Shown: in pieces, positions 1-10,975 of the stretch | Layout: each line of letters begins with the position of its first letter | Numbering within the stretch: position 1 is the stretch's first letter | Assembly: GCA_002633005.1 (NCBI GenBank) | Contig: NMRA01000131.1 | Coordinates: 299,798-363,797 of the forward strand | Source of the DNA: Phoronis australis | Lineage: Eukaryota; Phoronida; Phoronidae | Length of the DNA: 64,000 nucleotides | Reading direction: 5' to 3' | Program-made: the position numbers and the translations under genes | Notes under the pieces: generated by a model | What the model was told of the DNA's origin: nothing | Database searches by the model: none | Seen by the model: the letters and a program-made list of their open reading frames with translations, nothing else

Positions 1-985
1 AATTTTGGGCAACTTAAAATGGATCTATTCTTACTAATTACTCAATCAATACTTATTCTGACATTGCCGAAAAATGTCACGGAATTGAAAAGTTTCCTAG
101 GGATGACAACCTATCTGTCCTGATTATGCAACGTTATCACACCCAGTGAGACAGCTGACTAAGCAAGATGTTAGCTGGGATTGTACTGATGAACACAAAT
201 ACTGCATGAGAAAACTCACTGACTTACTCACAGGTGAACAGTGCATGGCATACTTTGATCCTGATGGGAAAACTGAACTGAATGTTGATGCTAATCCAAC
301 CGGTCTCTGTGGTATCTTGACACAAAATGCAAAGTTATCAGTTACGGATCAGAGCCGGCACTCACTGATACTTAACAACGTTACAAACACAGACAGAGCG
401 TGAAGCTCTTGCCATTGTTTGGAGTGTCAAACATTTCCATTTGTACTTATATGGAAATCCATTCACAGTTTAAACCGATCATCAAGTTTTCGAAGGAATC
501 TGGAAAAATCCTAAATCTAAAGCGACTGCTAGAGTTCACTCGAGTCAAGGTGGGGTCTCGGATTAGAACCACGCAAAATTGTGTACCGACCAGGACTTGG
601 TAATCCTACTGATTATATCTATCGCGACATCCGCTACCGAATCAAAAATCACCTCGAAAAATACGTGAACTTTATTCTTGACAATACAATTCCGAAAGCT
701 CTCACAAAAGAAGAAATTGCTGACGCAACCAAAGGAGATGATACGCTCCAATTTTTCATTTACAATATTGTGAATAACACATGGCACAGAAAATCAAATT
801 CAAATGTTGATGTGAGCACACTGAAATCATTGAAACATGTCAAGGAAGAACTCTCTGTATGCCCTGATAATAATATTGTGTTGCGCGGTGTGAAATTAGT
901 GATGCCAAAATCTCTACAAGCAATACGTAAACTAGGTCATCCGCCAGTTTCTATGCGTAAACTAGGTCATCGCTTGTGGACCAGT
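1..985 (+). pseudogene. Ty3/gypsy pol fragment (RT end, RNase H, start of integrase)
   Basis: Decayed LTR-retrotransposon pol in two or more frames. At 61-120 it reads like the end of RT (ELKSFLGM). At 146-330 it reads like the RT-RNase H connection and RNase H start (PLR-like RQLTKQD, then YFDPDGKTELNVDANPTGL, with the first RNase H Asp in VDA). At 581-950 the frame carries the end of RNase H (RPGLGNPTDY) and the linker into integrase (LSVCPDNNIVLRGVKLVMP, then SLQA). The order RT-RNaseH-IN is the usual Ty3/gypsy order. No LTR is visible, and frameshifts near 120 and 400 make it non-functional. The 3' side stops where the DNA element at 1010 begins. Family assignment is from remembered protein motifs. 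Confidence 0.8.
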
Positions 986-1024
986 CAGCGCTTCCACACT
1001 CCGCGTGTACACCCCGGCCAACAC

Positions 1025-1482
1025 GCGATCGAGAACGACCGGAAAGCGATCGAGAACGAAACCGGTTGCGAGAAGCGAAACCAGGCAAGGTGAGTAAATT
1101 TGATGAATTTACGTTGTTTTTACTTCCAGTGTGAAAACAGACATGAGTTCAAGGCGTAACACATTGAGGAAGGACAGGTAGAGGTTTGGGCTGGTGTCTG
1201 TTCCAATTATTGGAGATAAGTTACGTTGAACGAGGTATCGCTTGAGTCAAATGGGATTCGTATGTCATTTTGGCAAATTGCGGTTATTTTTGGCACTAAA
1301 ACAATAAATTGACCATGAAGTTATGAAGAAGTGACTTGTGAAAATATAACACAACGCTTGTTTTTCGTAGTTTTGTCAGGATCTCTGATTTTTCGACACT
1401 TTTCTGTTGAAAGATGCGATCGAGAACGCAAAGATAAGCGATCGGAAACGCAAATTTTTGTTTGTGTATGCGATCGAGAACG
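1025..1482 (+). repeat. Left subterminal repeats, five copies of GCGATCGAGAACG-like 13-mer
   Basis: Copies begin at 1025, 1046, 1416, 1438 (GCGATCGGAAACG) and 1470. They face the interior of the element. The reverse-complement copies near 4751-5194 mirror them. Confidence 0.75.
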
Positions 1483-1920
1483 CATCGTGGTGTCCCGAAC
1501 AGTTATGAACTGTTTACTTATAAAACGTGAAAAGGGTTACAAAATAAGTGTGGTGCAATGAATTAATCACATTTTGAGTCATTACTGTTACTTTCGTTTC
1601 CAAACTAAACAGTATCACAGCATTACCATTATATTAAAATGAGCGACTACATGTACATCAAGCCCTATTTTAATTATAGATATTTTCACAAATGAATTTA
1701 TTTTCATTTCAGGATACACGTTCACTGTTATTATTGTGAGGCGAGCTTCAACGAACAGATTGATCAGGGCGTGAAAGTACACCCTACCAGGGTTTTGAAA
1801 TACAGACATACTTTTAGACGAAACCAAGTGGAACAAGGGGTTCTAAACTAAGACTTACCTAGCAATTGTTCAATGTGGCGTGTAAGCCAGGAGTAAATAA
1901 ATTGTTGATGCAGTGAAAGC

Positions 1921-2223
1921 AGTGGCGGATTTAGGAGGAGGGGGGTCAAGGGGGCCATGCCCCCTAAATTTCTCCCATATACCATTTGGCAGTCCGGGGT
2001 GCAAATTGCCGACTAGCATTTGCGCCCACCCAAGTGGGCTCGATGAGTTAATGCGCAATAGGCCTTGAACAAACCCCGTGCACCTTTTTTGAGTAATAAG
2101 GTCCACAAACCCAAAAATTCGAGGCCCCTGCATCCTTACATTTTAGGCTGGGCGCGCGCTTGTGGCAAAATTCGACTATTCCTGTGCCCTGCCCCCCCTA
2201 ACTCAAAATCCTGGATCCGCCCC
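1921..2223. mobile_element. hAT-type MITE, complete copy
   Basis: About 300 bp element with inverted ends AGTGGCGGATTTAGG and CCTGGATCCGCCCC. It is flanked by GTGAAAGC (1913-1920) and GTGGAAAGC (2224-2232), an 8-bp target duplication with one later insertion. The interior has no reading frame of note. The same family recurs in reverse orientation at 20671 and as a half copy at 10772. CAGNGGCGGATC-type ends with 8-bp duplications are typical of non-autonomous hAT elements. Confidence 0.75.
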
Positions 2224-2957
2224 GTGGAAAGCGAGTGCCAAATCTTCTTGCAAGATTGTACGCCAGTGAAGTTAAAGAATGATGATGAGCGTGTCTGTGG
2301 GGAGCGAATAGAGTGCGGCAACACCATTCGTGAGGTGATTCAAAGATTACCGCTCATGAACAAAATGACAGAAATAGTTTTAACTGTTTTGCTGAAAAAA
2401 CGGGTGATATTTTGTTGGATGTTTTACTGATATTATCGATACAGAGATGAACAGATTGACTTGTGGCACTTGTGTGGCTTGGATACACAACATTTGTTTG
2501 ACTCTTCTGTTTTGTAGTATTGGTCCTGAGTGCATCTTCAGTTCATGATCTCCAAAAAGGATGAGGCAAGATATAATACACCTACTATATTGTGATTTTC
2601 TCAAAAACGTAGTTAAAATGTTGTCTTTAACATCACTTCAAGACATAATGTAGTGATTACACAGGAAATCAACAACAATATTAAAGCAATTCTATAGTAC
2701 AGTGGCGGATCTAGGATATCACCAGGAGGGGGGCCAACATTTTGTCCGGCTGTAAGAATTTGCGTAAACTGAACCACGATTGTAGACGCGCATATCACCG
2801 AATGGGGGGAGGTCGGGAGGGGGGTTTGCCCCCCTCCCGCCCGGGAAATTTTTCTGTTTTTACATGTACCTCTAAAAATCAAGCATTTTCCTTGATTCCT
2901 GAAGTATTATTCACGAAAAAAGGCAAAAAAACGGAAAACGTGTCAAACAGGAAAAAC

Positions 2958-3028
2958 TGCAAGTAGCAAAGACTCGAACTCACGACCTGGCGATTAGTGC
3001 GCGCGTGCGTTGCCACTACACCACCTCG
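2958..3028 (-). repeat. tRNA-like SINE head, reverse orientation
   Basis: Read on the minus strand, 3028 to 2958 has an A-box-like GGTGTAGTGG and a B-box GAGTTCGAGTC, spaced as in a tRNA-derived SINE promoter. The arms do not fold into a sound cloverleaf, so this is not a tRNA gene. Confidence 0.5.
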
Positions 3029-3354
3029 ATTTAACTACTAATATCACACTAAGAGACCTACTTGTTTATGGTCCACAGCGTTTGCACGCGAAACCTACTT
3101 CTTTTTGTAATGCTTATTACACTTTTATATTTTGTGCCATCGATTCTTAACAAATTTGTCGTATTTAAAATGGTCTTCAAATGCCAAAAAGACCAAATCC
3201 GTTTTTCGTGTTGGCAATAATGACGGGATTGCTTTGGAAATCGTCTTAAGATAAGGTTTGGCAAAGAGTGTATTGCGAGTTTCTGAGTGATTCACTAAGG
3301 CTTCGATTAAAATTCACATCTTACCAGCAGCTTCTGTTTTTTCATCGTCACTCA

Positions 3355-3398
3355 NNNNNNNNNNNNNNNNNNNNNNNNNNNNNNNNNNNNNNNNNNNN
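3355..3398. other. Assembly gap (44 N)
   Basis: Run of N. Flanking homopolymers of C and G (3460-3475, 3592-3607) suggest a difficult GC-rich stretch. Confidence 1.
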
Positions 3399-4179
3399 CC
3401 ATAGTTCCGTTACGAATGCGCCGTGTTCCGAATTTGACACTTGAAATTGGATTTGAGCCCCCCCCCCCTCCCCAACACTAAAACTGCACACATTTAAATC
3501 TTTTTTCATCCGTATAATTTTAATTACCGGGGTTAATTAATAAACTCAACATTTCCGCGCGCTCTTACTGTTATATTTTTTGCGGCAGCCAAGGGGGGGG
3601 GGGGGGCGGGCCCCCTGGGCCCCCCCTAAATCCGCCTATGTAATATTATTAATCTTTTATCACACATACCTCAAAATTGGTCATACGGAAAAAACATAAA
3701 ACATTGCTTTAGGGAAATCAACTTAACACATCCAGTGTACATTTCCTGCGAATTATTTTGGAGTGTATTAGACTAAATCATCACTGAATCATAGACAATC
3801 TATTTCGGATCGGTTCATAGTATAAAATTCTCTCACAGGGAATGAACAACAATATGAAAACAGTTTCTACAGTATGGCAGACATATAGTTTTCTTTTAAA
3901 GTATTAATTGGTCTTAACAATTGTATGTAAGAATCACCCAATGGCACATAGAGTGACCATTTAAATGTACCCAACCACAACAAAAATGCACTGGTTCTGT
4001 AACTGTTAAAGATGCTACTGAAATAACACAAATAGGAAAAAGGTTCAAAACAAAACGTCAAAATACTATCACACCAGGCAACTACCAACCATAAACTCTG
4101 TAAATCTGAATAAAGTTTCGTGAATTAACAACTTTCACTACTGGACTGAATAATTTTATTCACGGGGATTCTGATTCTC

Positions 4180-4540
4180 AAGTCTGTAGAAGGAGGCATA
4201 CTCTTTGCATGAAACATTCACAACTTACAACAAGGAGTGTCCTCAGGCTTAATCTTTCTGTGAAACATTGATCGCAGATAGGGCACTCAATCAACTTGGT
4301 TCCTGAGCACTATTGTGTTTTCTTATGCGGTAAAAAAAAACCTTCCCCATGCAAAACTGGGCTGGTAAATGTCTTTCTTGCAGCTAGTGAGTGACAGTGT
4401 TTTATTGTCATGTGGTAATACAAAAAAGGTTTCTTCCTGAACGAAGCTCCACAACATATATGCATACACAGCCCTTTGTCACATGCAGCAGTTGTGGTAC
4501 CGGTACTCTTTTTTGAAGGCGTGTATGTCAACACTCTGAA
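4180..4540 (-). pseudogene. Decayed C2H2 zinc-finger exon
   Basis: The minus strand from about 4534 reads zinc-finger-like units. One is HICCGASFRKKPFLYYH with a following KH, i.e. paired Cys, an aromatic, a Leu and paired His. Another, after an in-frame TAG near 4310, is ECPICDQCFTERLSLRT, where the closing histidines are lost. Spacing and the Phe/Leu core positions fit C2H2 fingers, but several metal ligands are missing. It lies 0.6 kb downstream of a candidate first exon on the same strand (5141-5165). It may be the rest of a gene carried by the surrounding 4.2 kb element, or a captured host fragment. It is unlikely to be functional. Confidence 0.4.
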
Positions 4541-4750
4541 GAACTCCTCATGCGGCTACAGGTCAACTAAAAAATCAAACACATTTAATCATATTTGTGA
4601 GGCTAAATCTTACACAGAAATCATAAAAAACGGTGAAAGTATAACAAACAATTGACCTGTCAACTAATTCATGGTCGTATTATTCTGAAATTATTGATAT
4701 AACACCGTAACTTGAACAATTATTCAGGAAAATGCACAGAAAAGAACGTG

Positions 4751-5194
4751 CGTTCACGATCGCATTTTTTTGCGTTCACGATCGCCATGGAGAATTAACA
4801 GCTTCGTTCCCGATCGCCGTCTTACACAAGGACCTGCTTGTATTGGTAGACAGCTCGAATTGTTTCACAAATTATAACTAAAAAAGGTGTCACCAGGGAC
4901 GATTTAACTATAAACGTCACACTTGTCGGAATTGCTAATAACAAGTAGAAATTGACGAGTTTACGAGACGCAAGTCATTTTACCGAGAGCCATTGCATTC
5001 TGCGGTCTCTATTTCAAAAAATAGCAAAAGCCAAGTATTTTTTTCAGATCCACAACAAAGGCTAGCTCTGACGCTTTTCGATGTGTCGCAATGGTACCAA
5101 AGTAGCCTCTATTTAAGAAGAAAATGACACATAAACTCACCGGGTACTTCACTGTCGTCTGCCATTTTTGGTGTAAGGTCTCGTTCTCGATCGC
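4751..5194 (-). repeat. Right subterminal repeats, four reversed copies of the 13-mer
   Basis: CGTTCNCGATCGC copies at 4751, 4773, 4805 and 5182. They are the mirror of the five copies at the left end of the same element. Confidence 0.7.
5141..5165 (-). CDS. Candidate first coding exon (MADDSEVP) inside the DNA element
   Basis: On the minus strand an ATG in good context (CAAAATGGC) opens eight codons, MADDSEVP, and then meets a perfect donor, G|GTGAGT. It sits only 40 bp inside the right terminus of the 4.2 kb element, where autonomous transposons often start their gene. No continuing exon was proven; the decayed zinc-finger exon at 4180-4540 is on the same strand. Short, so chance occurrence is possible. 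Confidence 0.3.
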
Positions 5195-5520
5195 CTTCCG
5201 GGGTGGTGTATAATGGAGAGAAGGACCAGGAAGGTTGTTCTTGATTTTGTGGCGCATAGTAGCCCAAAATTTCCAAAAGTTCAAATAAATTCTGTTTAAA
5301 AGGAAAAACAAAACATATCCTTAAAGATGTCTGGTCAATATCAAGGGTCACCACTCGTAAGCAAGTCAAAGCGATCATTTTTACCAGCTGCCTTATCTTG
5401 CTCTACCTCAGTCGACTAGTTTTTTTGCAATGCAACAGTACAATTCTCATAAATTCAACTTGTGATGACTCCTTTCAATATGAAACCGTGCCCGCAATAC
5501 TCTAAAACAAATTAATATTA

Positions 5521-5768
5521 AAAATGAAATAAAATAATTGCAGGCGGTCTGATACACGTTGTATCAGACGTGCGCAGGCCTCGCACTATGTGGGCTCATT
5601 GCACTGACCACCTGGAAATATTTTTATGCTTTATTAATATATGGTTAAAACCGAGCTGAGGAGCTAGAAACCTGGCTCAAGGGTTTAGCAGTGTGACCTG
5701 GTGGGACTTGAACCCACGACCTCGAGTAAAGAACGCGGGCACTTATCAACCAGGCCACACTGCCTCCT
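5521..5768 (-). mobile_element. tRNA-derived SINE with perfect 13-bp target duplication
   Basis: CAAATTAATATTA is repeated exactly at 5508-5520 and 5769-5781. Between the copies, read on the minus strand, there is a tRNA-like head at 5768-5700 (A-box-like GGCCTGGTTGATAAGTGC, B-box GGGTTCAAGTCCC), an unrelated body and an A/T-rich tail at 5540-5521. This is the structure of a tRNA-derived SINE inserted by target-primed reverse transcription. The exact duplication suggests a fairly recent insertion. The body holds a 9-bp perfect hairpin at 5547-5569. Confidence 0.8.
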
Positions 5769-6714
5769 CAAATTAATATTAGGTACAAAGACATTTTTCT
5801 CTGAAGTGAATCGTATACAGCTCAGGTATTTTTAGTTTTCCTAACATAGTTACTTTGGTTAGTGCCTAATTTTGGCTCCCATAGGTCGGTCAAGGACCAA
5901 TCGCTGCTGCACGCCCTGCTAAAAGCATTGCATTCAAAGTGTTATAATTAAAGCAAACGTTGAGTATACTAGTGTGAATATGATCAGTGATTTAACCAAA
6001 AACTTCGAATTAACTAGACCTACCGATGATAGTCTATGATAAACTAAACTGATATCAAAAGCCAACATTGGAAATTCGACCACCCCATGTTAAATTACAT
6101 TTTTTGTCTAATTTTCTTCAAACTACAGCATTTCAATATTGATTATATTGACATCTTTTGGGTCTATCGGCAACTAACCGCACTTGAAAAGATCGGTCGA
6201 AAATTATCGTTTTCTCATATGCACTTTCGGGTTTTCAGCCGCGATTTCACTGATCGAAGCGACAAAATAACCCGAAACTTTGACCATACCATGTGAAATA
6301 TAAAATTTCTTCCAATTTTGCTGAAACTTGGCCACGTTTTTAATGAAGTGTTTATCGGCAAATATAATTGGTTCATAAATAAGATCCCCAAGCTGTGTTT
6401 TCAGCGAATCCCATGTATCCTTGAGGGGGCTAACTGAATGATTTTCGCGCATGCGCAGTTCACGGTTTCAATATTGCTGGTAATGAGAGGGCGCTCATGA
6501 TTGAAGGTCATCAAGGCATGGTGCGTGAGAAAATTTGGTTCCTGATAGTGATAAGCTGGTTGAACATATGATCAGTCAGTGTGAATATTTTGAAGTTGTT
6601 GACAGTAAACAACGATATGTGCCACTGAAAATGTCTGAATTACCTGAGAAAACATGGTCCGAGTAAAGTCTAGATTGTACTGGACCGTTTCCAAATGGTG
6701 ATTACCTGGGCCCG

Positions 6715-6875
6715 GTCTTCAATCTCCTTACTCAGACTCGTACTCATGCTCCAGATTTCATACTCAAAATCGTGCTCATTGGAGTCGTACTCAAAAAACA
6801 GTGTTTAATGTCTCATTTCGAGTACACTCCAAACGTACTGAGATCTGAGAATCGTACTGGAGTTGCTATGGAACT
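6715..6875. repeat. TACTCGA-rich repeat, diverged copy
   Basis: Clustered TACTCA/GAGTAC words around a CATTTCGAGTACACTC core. It is the most diverged of three copies (others at 8215 and 10971). Confidence 0.5.
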
Positions 6876-8214
6876 CTTTATGATGTGAAATGCAAAACCA
6901 CGCAAAGTCGCGCTGATTCAGCGCTCCCTGTTCGCATAGACTACCCTAACAACTACATTATCGACTGCTGTCGCTACAAGAGTATAACATGGAATGGTGG
7001 GTGTTTTGTAACTGTTATTCATTTTTTTCAGTTTCAATACAATAAAGTTATGCCATTTCTTGATACATTTGCCAATTATTAAGCTTTACTTCTTGAGTTC
7101 CTTATCTCCTGAAAATGTCTTAGAAATTTGTAACAGCTTATCACATCAAAGAAAGTCAGTCGACCGCAGAGGAGCAGCCACAATGTCAGTGTCTGATTTA
7201 GCCAGGGGGCAAAATGAGTTCATTTTCCCCTACACTCAACACATTTACTCCTAGAATTGACATGGTTACACCAACTATTGAAATTTTCTTTCTCAGTGAT
7301 ACATGCAGTGGGCCGGTGACTCCAGGCCTGGCGATCAGGCACCAAATCACAGGCCTGCAAGATTCATTTTTAGAGAGAGTTCGAATTGCACATTTTCTTT
7401 CACGGGAGGTAGAATTTCAAAAGTTTGTACCTTAATTGCCAGCGGAGGCGTTCTTCTCTTGTAAGTCGGTTGTCCACGTCAGCCGAAACTCCAGTCGACA
7501 GTTTTGGGCCGCAATTGTTTGGTTCCTGGTCAGCCCCTTTTCTGTCTTGGTAATTTAGTCTTTACATAGAACTCATTGCCGTGTAGGCCTACGTTGATGT
7601 CAAAACTTTGATACGGTATCTTTGCATTTTACTGGGATGTATAAAGTTAGCTTACATTTGGCGCGTGAGTTAAAAAAATACATGTACAGCCATCCAAATT
7701 TCATCAGCGAACGGGACGAGACGTCTACTTATAAATGAGCAAACAAAATCTGGCATATCATTCGGGGATTGAGAATTATCGATGACTAAACTATGATGTG
7801 AAATGTACCTGACAGGGAAGCAAACTGGTTTTTCAACTTTTCTCGTCTTTAGGAGATCGTACAAACCGTTGCACACGCACTTCAGTCAGGGCAACCCCCT
7901 CCGCACTGCTGCTTTTGACACTTGTTATGATTCGTCGACATGGAATTGGGAATCGTAGTAAGGACATTAAAAATTGGCGGCAATGAAGTGCTGTGATACG
8001 GTGGGTTAAGATGAAGAAGATTTTACAAAATGAAAATTATTGTCTTAAGCGCTGAAATGTTTTATGAGGACTTAAATTTCCAAAGATTTGGTGTTTCACT
8101 GTTTTTTTGATTTTTTCATCTTTCAGTCGTGGAATAATTTGTCTGTGTCTCACATCCGCCGTATTTATTTTCGAGTAGGATTTCAAGCACACTGCCAAAC
8201 CAAAGTTGAAATTT

Positions 8215-8350
8215 GGAGCATGTACTCGGAATTTTTACTCAAAATCGTACTCGAAATATAAATGAAATGCACTTCATTTCGAGTATACTCGAAAATTGAG
8301 TACGTGCTCGAAATTTAGAGTACACATTTTCGAGTATGACATTGAATACA
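8215..8350. repeat. TACTCGA-rich repeat
   Basis: Nearly identical over about 110 bp to 10971-11090, sharing CATTTCGAGTATACTCGAAA and GAGTATGACATTGAATACAC. It is rich in overlapping palindromic TACTCGAGTA-like words. Confidence 0.65.
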
Positions 8351-8410
8351 CCAAAGCTTTTCCAGACACTCGAACAATAGCCTACCCCCAACGTTTACAA
8401 AAAATATTAA

Positions 8411-8690
8411 GTGAAATCCCGCAGTCGTACAAGAGTTAAGGAAGTGCGCGTGAGGAGCTCTTGCGACAGGCTTTGGAGCGTGAAGAGCGTACCCTTAAAC
8501 GCGAACTGGAACAGGCAGAGCGTGCCCATAAACAAGAACTGGAAAAGGCAGAGCTTGCACGGAAAGAAGCAGAGAGTGCCCATAAACAAGAGCAGGAAAA
8601 GGCAGAGCCTGCACGCTAACAGGCAAAGCTTGCGCGGGAACAAGCAGAGCGGACCCGAGCTATTGAGATTGAGAAGCAATGTGCGTACTT
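8411..8690 (+). pseudogene. Ty3/gypsy gag, N-terminal coiled-coil part
   Basis: One frame reads a charged heptad-rich helix with repeated QAERAHKQELEKAELARKEA-type segments, interrupted by a stop near 8619. This matches the coiled-coil N-terminal region of Gag in this kind of invertebrate/fish Ty3 element. Gag resumes at about 10,090 after a reversed LINE insertion, so both parts belong to one broken element. Confidence 0.6.
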
Positions 8691-10085
8691 ACAGTGATGT
8701 TATCTGCCTCCATAGTTGTCAGGGTTCTATGCAGTCTGACGTCTTGTCGCCCCTTCTTCGCAACAGCTAAACCAGGATTCTCTTCTGCCCGCCGTACACT
8801 AACTAGTTGGTGGTGTAGCTTGGTGTCGTAAGATGGCATCCAGCTTCCTCGGCTCGTTTCTACCCTAAACCATAACGGTCTCCACTGGTGGGTCCACAGT
8901 GGCGGCCAACCCACTGTGCATCAGTGAGGCCTCCAACTTCCTTCATTCCGACGGTACCACAGCCAACAAGATGTCCTCTCAGCTGTCTCGCCCAGTCTTC
9001 TCACTGCAGCTTTCTTCCTTCCCGTCGCACACCAAGCTTCTCCAGCAACCACCATACAGAGCTTGCAGGGAATCCTCTACATCCCACCTCTACAGGAAAC
9101 AACCAAGTTCGCCAGCCTCGAGCTCTGCATGTCTCCGCCAGCTCGCTATACTTAGATAGTTTCCTCTCATGGGCCTCTTCGCATCCTTCCTCCCAAGGCA
9201 CCGTAAGCTCTATAATCACTATAAATTGATGAATGTCCGACCACAGAATGATGTCAGGCCGCAGTGATGTTTCCACAATACTCGGGAACACAAGCTTTCT
9301 TCCCAGATTTGCTCTCATTTCCCAGCTTACTCCATCCAGGATGCAAGGCTGCTGACGTGACTTCTACCGTATCTCACCTTCCCTGACGAATTGTATGTGC
9401 TGTCTGCTTGCCCTAGGCTGAGTTACTCTTGTCTTACGCTCTCCATCTATGATGTCTGCAAGGGTCTTCAGTACTTGGTCGTGACGCCATCTGTATCGGC
9501 TCTGCTGCAGTGCCATCTTGCACCCTGATAAGATGTGGGCCAATGTACCTCTTCCTCCACACAACTGGCAGGCTGGGTCATCCACTAGGCCCCAGCGAAG
9601 AGGGTTTGCAGGCGATGGTAACACGAACCTAGCGAAGTAAAAACTGGACACGCATCGGCTCCATACTCCAAACGTCTGCCCACAATATTTTCCTCTCTGG
9701 AAGATTCCACCTGGTCCATGCTCCTTGCTGGCTTAGTTGGACTGCCTTGGCTTTACGGGCTTCCTCCTCTGCTGCTCTCACCTCAGCTTGGACCATCTCC
9801 CTCCGCTGCCTCTCACTCGCTTTCTTCCACTGTTGGAACTGGGATGTTCCCAACCCCTGGCGTCCTACGCAGGTGCTACCAATTATATCTCTGATCTGTA
9901 ACAAACTCTCCGCCTGACTCACAGATGTGTCTGCTGACCACCGTCTCTCTGATCTTGTCACAACACCAGTATCCCTCACCTTTGGATCTCTAGAGTCACG
10001 TAATGTGAGAACCAGCCTGCACTTTCCTACTTTAAACTCCTCCGTGATGGACGCTAGAGGCAGCTGAAACTCTGCTATAAAGGCC
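8690..10085 (-). pseudogene. LINE ORF, 3' part with CCHC finger and restriction-like endonuclease
   Basis: Three overlapping minus-strand frames form the C-terminal part of one non-LTR retrotransposon protein, broken by frameshifts. From 10,105 down they show a basic/helical region (VGRQGLGTSQFQQWKK, EEEARKAKAVQLSQQGAWTR), then at about 9560 a CX2CX7HX4C finger (CQLCGGRGTLAHILSGC) followed by RYRWRHDQVL. At about 9300-9100 there is RPDIILW and IIELTVPWEEGCEEA followed by a Lys, a PD-(D/E)XK-like pattern, and then LFPVEVGCRGFP. A CCHC finger followed by a PD-(D/E)XK nuclease is the arrangement of R2/NeSL/HERO-type LINEs. The RT is missing (5'-truncated). The element sits inside gag of the Ty3 element in the opposite direction. 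Confidence 0.65.
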
Positions 10086-10089
10086 AATC

Positions 10090-10975
10090 TGTGAAGACAT
10101 TGCAATACCAGATTGAGTTCAAAGCGGCATCTTGTTGTGGGGCTGTAAGCAGTGATGTACGTACCAGACGGCCCAAATTGCCAAGGTTCGACGAGCGCGT
10201 CGATGACATGGTTGACTTCCTAGCCCGATTTGAAACGTTCGCCACAGGCCAGAAATGGGATAAATCAGAGTGGGCTGTGGATTCGAGTCCATTGTTGACG
10301 GGTAAAGGCCTACAGGTATTCAACAACATGCCGTCCGACCAAATTAACAACTACCATCAACTAAAGGTAGCGCTACTGCACATATATAAAGTTACTAACG
10401 ACAGGATTCAAGTCTGAAAAGGGTGAAAACGTGTTACAATTCTTTGTTAAGATTCTTTGAACGATGGACACAACTGGCGGAGGTCGAGGCGACTTATGAT
10501 GGACTCAGAAACTTGCTGATGCAAGAGCAGTTTCTAGGAGTATGCCATCCTGAGATGTCTGTATTCCTGGGGGAACGGAAACCGATTACCTTCGACGAGG
10601 TGCCGGCCATTGCTCAACAGTACATGGACACCCACTGTATTGGTTTATTGGACAAAGGGTTTTCAAAGAAAGACTTGGGTCAAGTAGCCAGAAGACATGC
10701 ATCGCCAAGCAACACAGAGGAACGAAGGACCGAGACTCCTCGTTCAGTGATGACCAGTAACAAGGGTGACCAGGGGCGGATGCAGGATTTTGAGTTAGGG
10801 GGGCCACGGACGGTAATAACCAGAATTTCTGCAGATGCGCGCGCCCAGCCTATAATGTGGGGACGCAAAGGCCTCGAATATTGGGGTTGCGCACCTGTTG
10901 ACGTACAGTTTTTCAATTGTAATCGCAAGGGTCATCTAGCCAGTGACCGCGGAATGAAAGACTCCCAGTCCCAAA
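10090..10975 (+). pseudogene. Ty3/gypsy gag, capsid and zinc-knuckle part
   Basis: Frames at 10091-10417 and 10423-11031 carry a capsid-like region: RRPKLPRFDERVDDMVDFL, then GKGLQVFNNMPSDQ, and after a frameshift at about 10,420 RWTQLAEVEATYDGLRNLL and EQFLGVCHPEMSVFL. This is the SCAN-like capsid of Ty3-type Gag. After an inserted partial MITE (10772-10905) a single knuckle follows, FNCNRKGHLASD, whose first and last Cys are lost or altered. The structure shows gag once continued into protease at 11,158. Non-functional. Confidence 0.7.
10772..10905. mobile_element. Half copy of the hAT-type MITE, inserted in gag
   Basis: Starts CAGGGGCGGATGCAGG at 10772 and matches the first ~130 bp of the copy at 20671 (GAGTTAGGGGGGCC, CGCGCCCAGCCTA). 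The other terminus is absent. It splits the gag zinc-knuckle region. Confidence 0.65.

Larger units (their letters stand above)
2701..3635. mobile_element. hAT-type element, longer and diverged copy with N gap
   Basis: Begins AGTGGCGGATCTAGG at 2701 and ends with CCCCCCTAAATCCGCC near 3635, the expected inverted terminus. The outer bases (TATAGTAC before, TATGTAAT after) only loosely resemble a duplication. The copy holds a tRNA-like sequence and the 44-base gap. The pairing of these two ends as one element is inferred. Confidence 0.45.
1010..5205. mobile_element. 4.2 kb DNA transposon with CACCCCGG termini and 5-bp target duplication
   Basis: The left end starts CACCCCGG at 1010 and the right end finishes CCGGGGTG at 5205. 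GTGTA lies directly outside both ends (1005-1009 and 5206-5210). Inside both ends the 13-mer GCGATCGAGAACG and close variants recur: five forward copies at the left and four reversed copies at the right. This looks like a set of subterminal transposase-binding sites. The interior contains two hAT-type MITE copies, a tRNA-like SINE, an N gap, and on the minus strand a possible first exon and a decayed zinc-finger exon. A 5-bp duplication with CAC termini recalls Transib-type elements, but no transposase was recognised, so the superfamily is open. Confidence 0.6.
5782..8409. other. Intergenic stretch with no recognised gene
   Basis: No exon or protein motif was recognised. A roughly 215 bp imperfect duplication spans 6080-6470, and two members of the TACTCGA-rich repeat family lie at 6715-6875 and 8215-8350. 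Short open frames here show no conserved motif. Confidence 0.5.

Noticed and set aside
5700-5768. A tRNA gene on the minus strand.
   Set aside because: A- and B-box-like words are present but the arms do not pair properly, and the sequence is the head of a SINE with flanking duplications.
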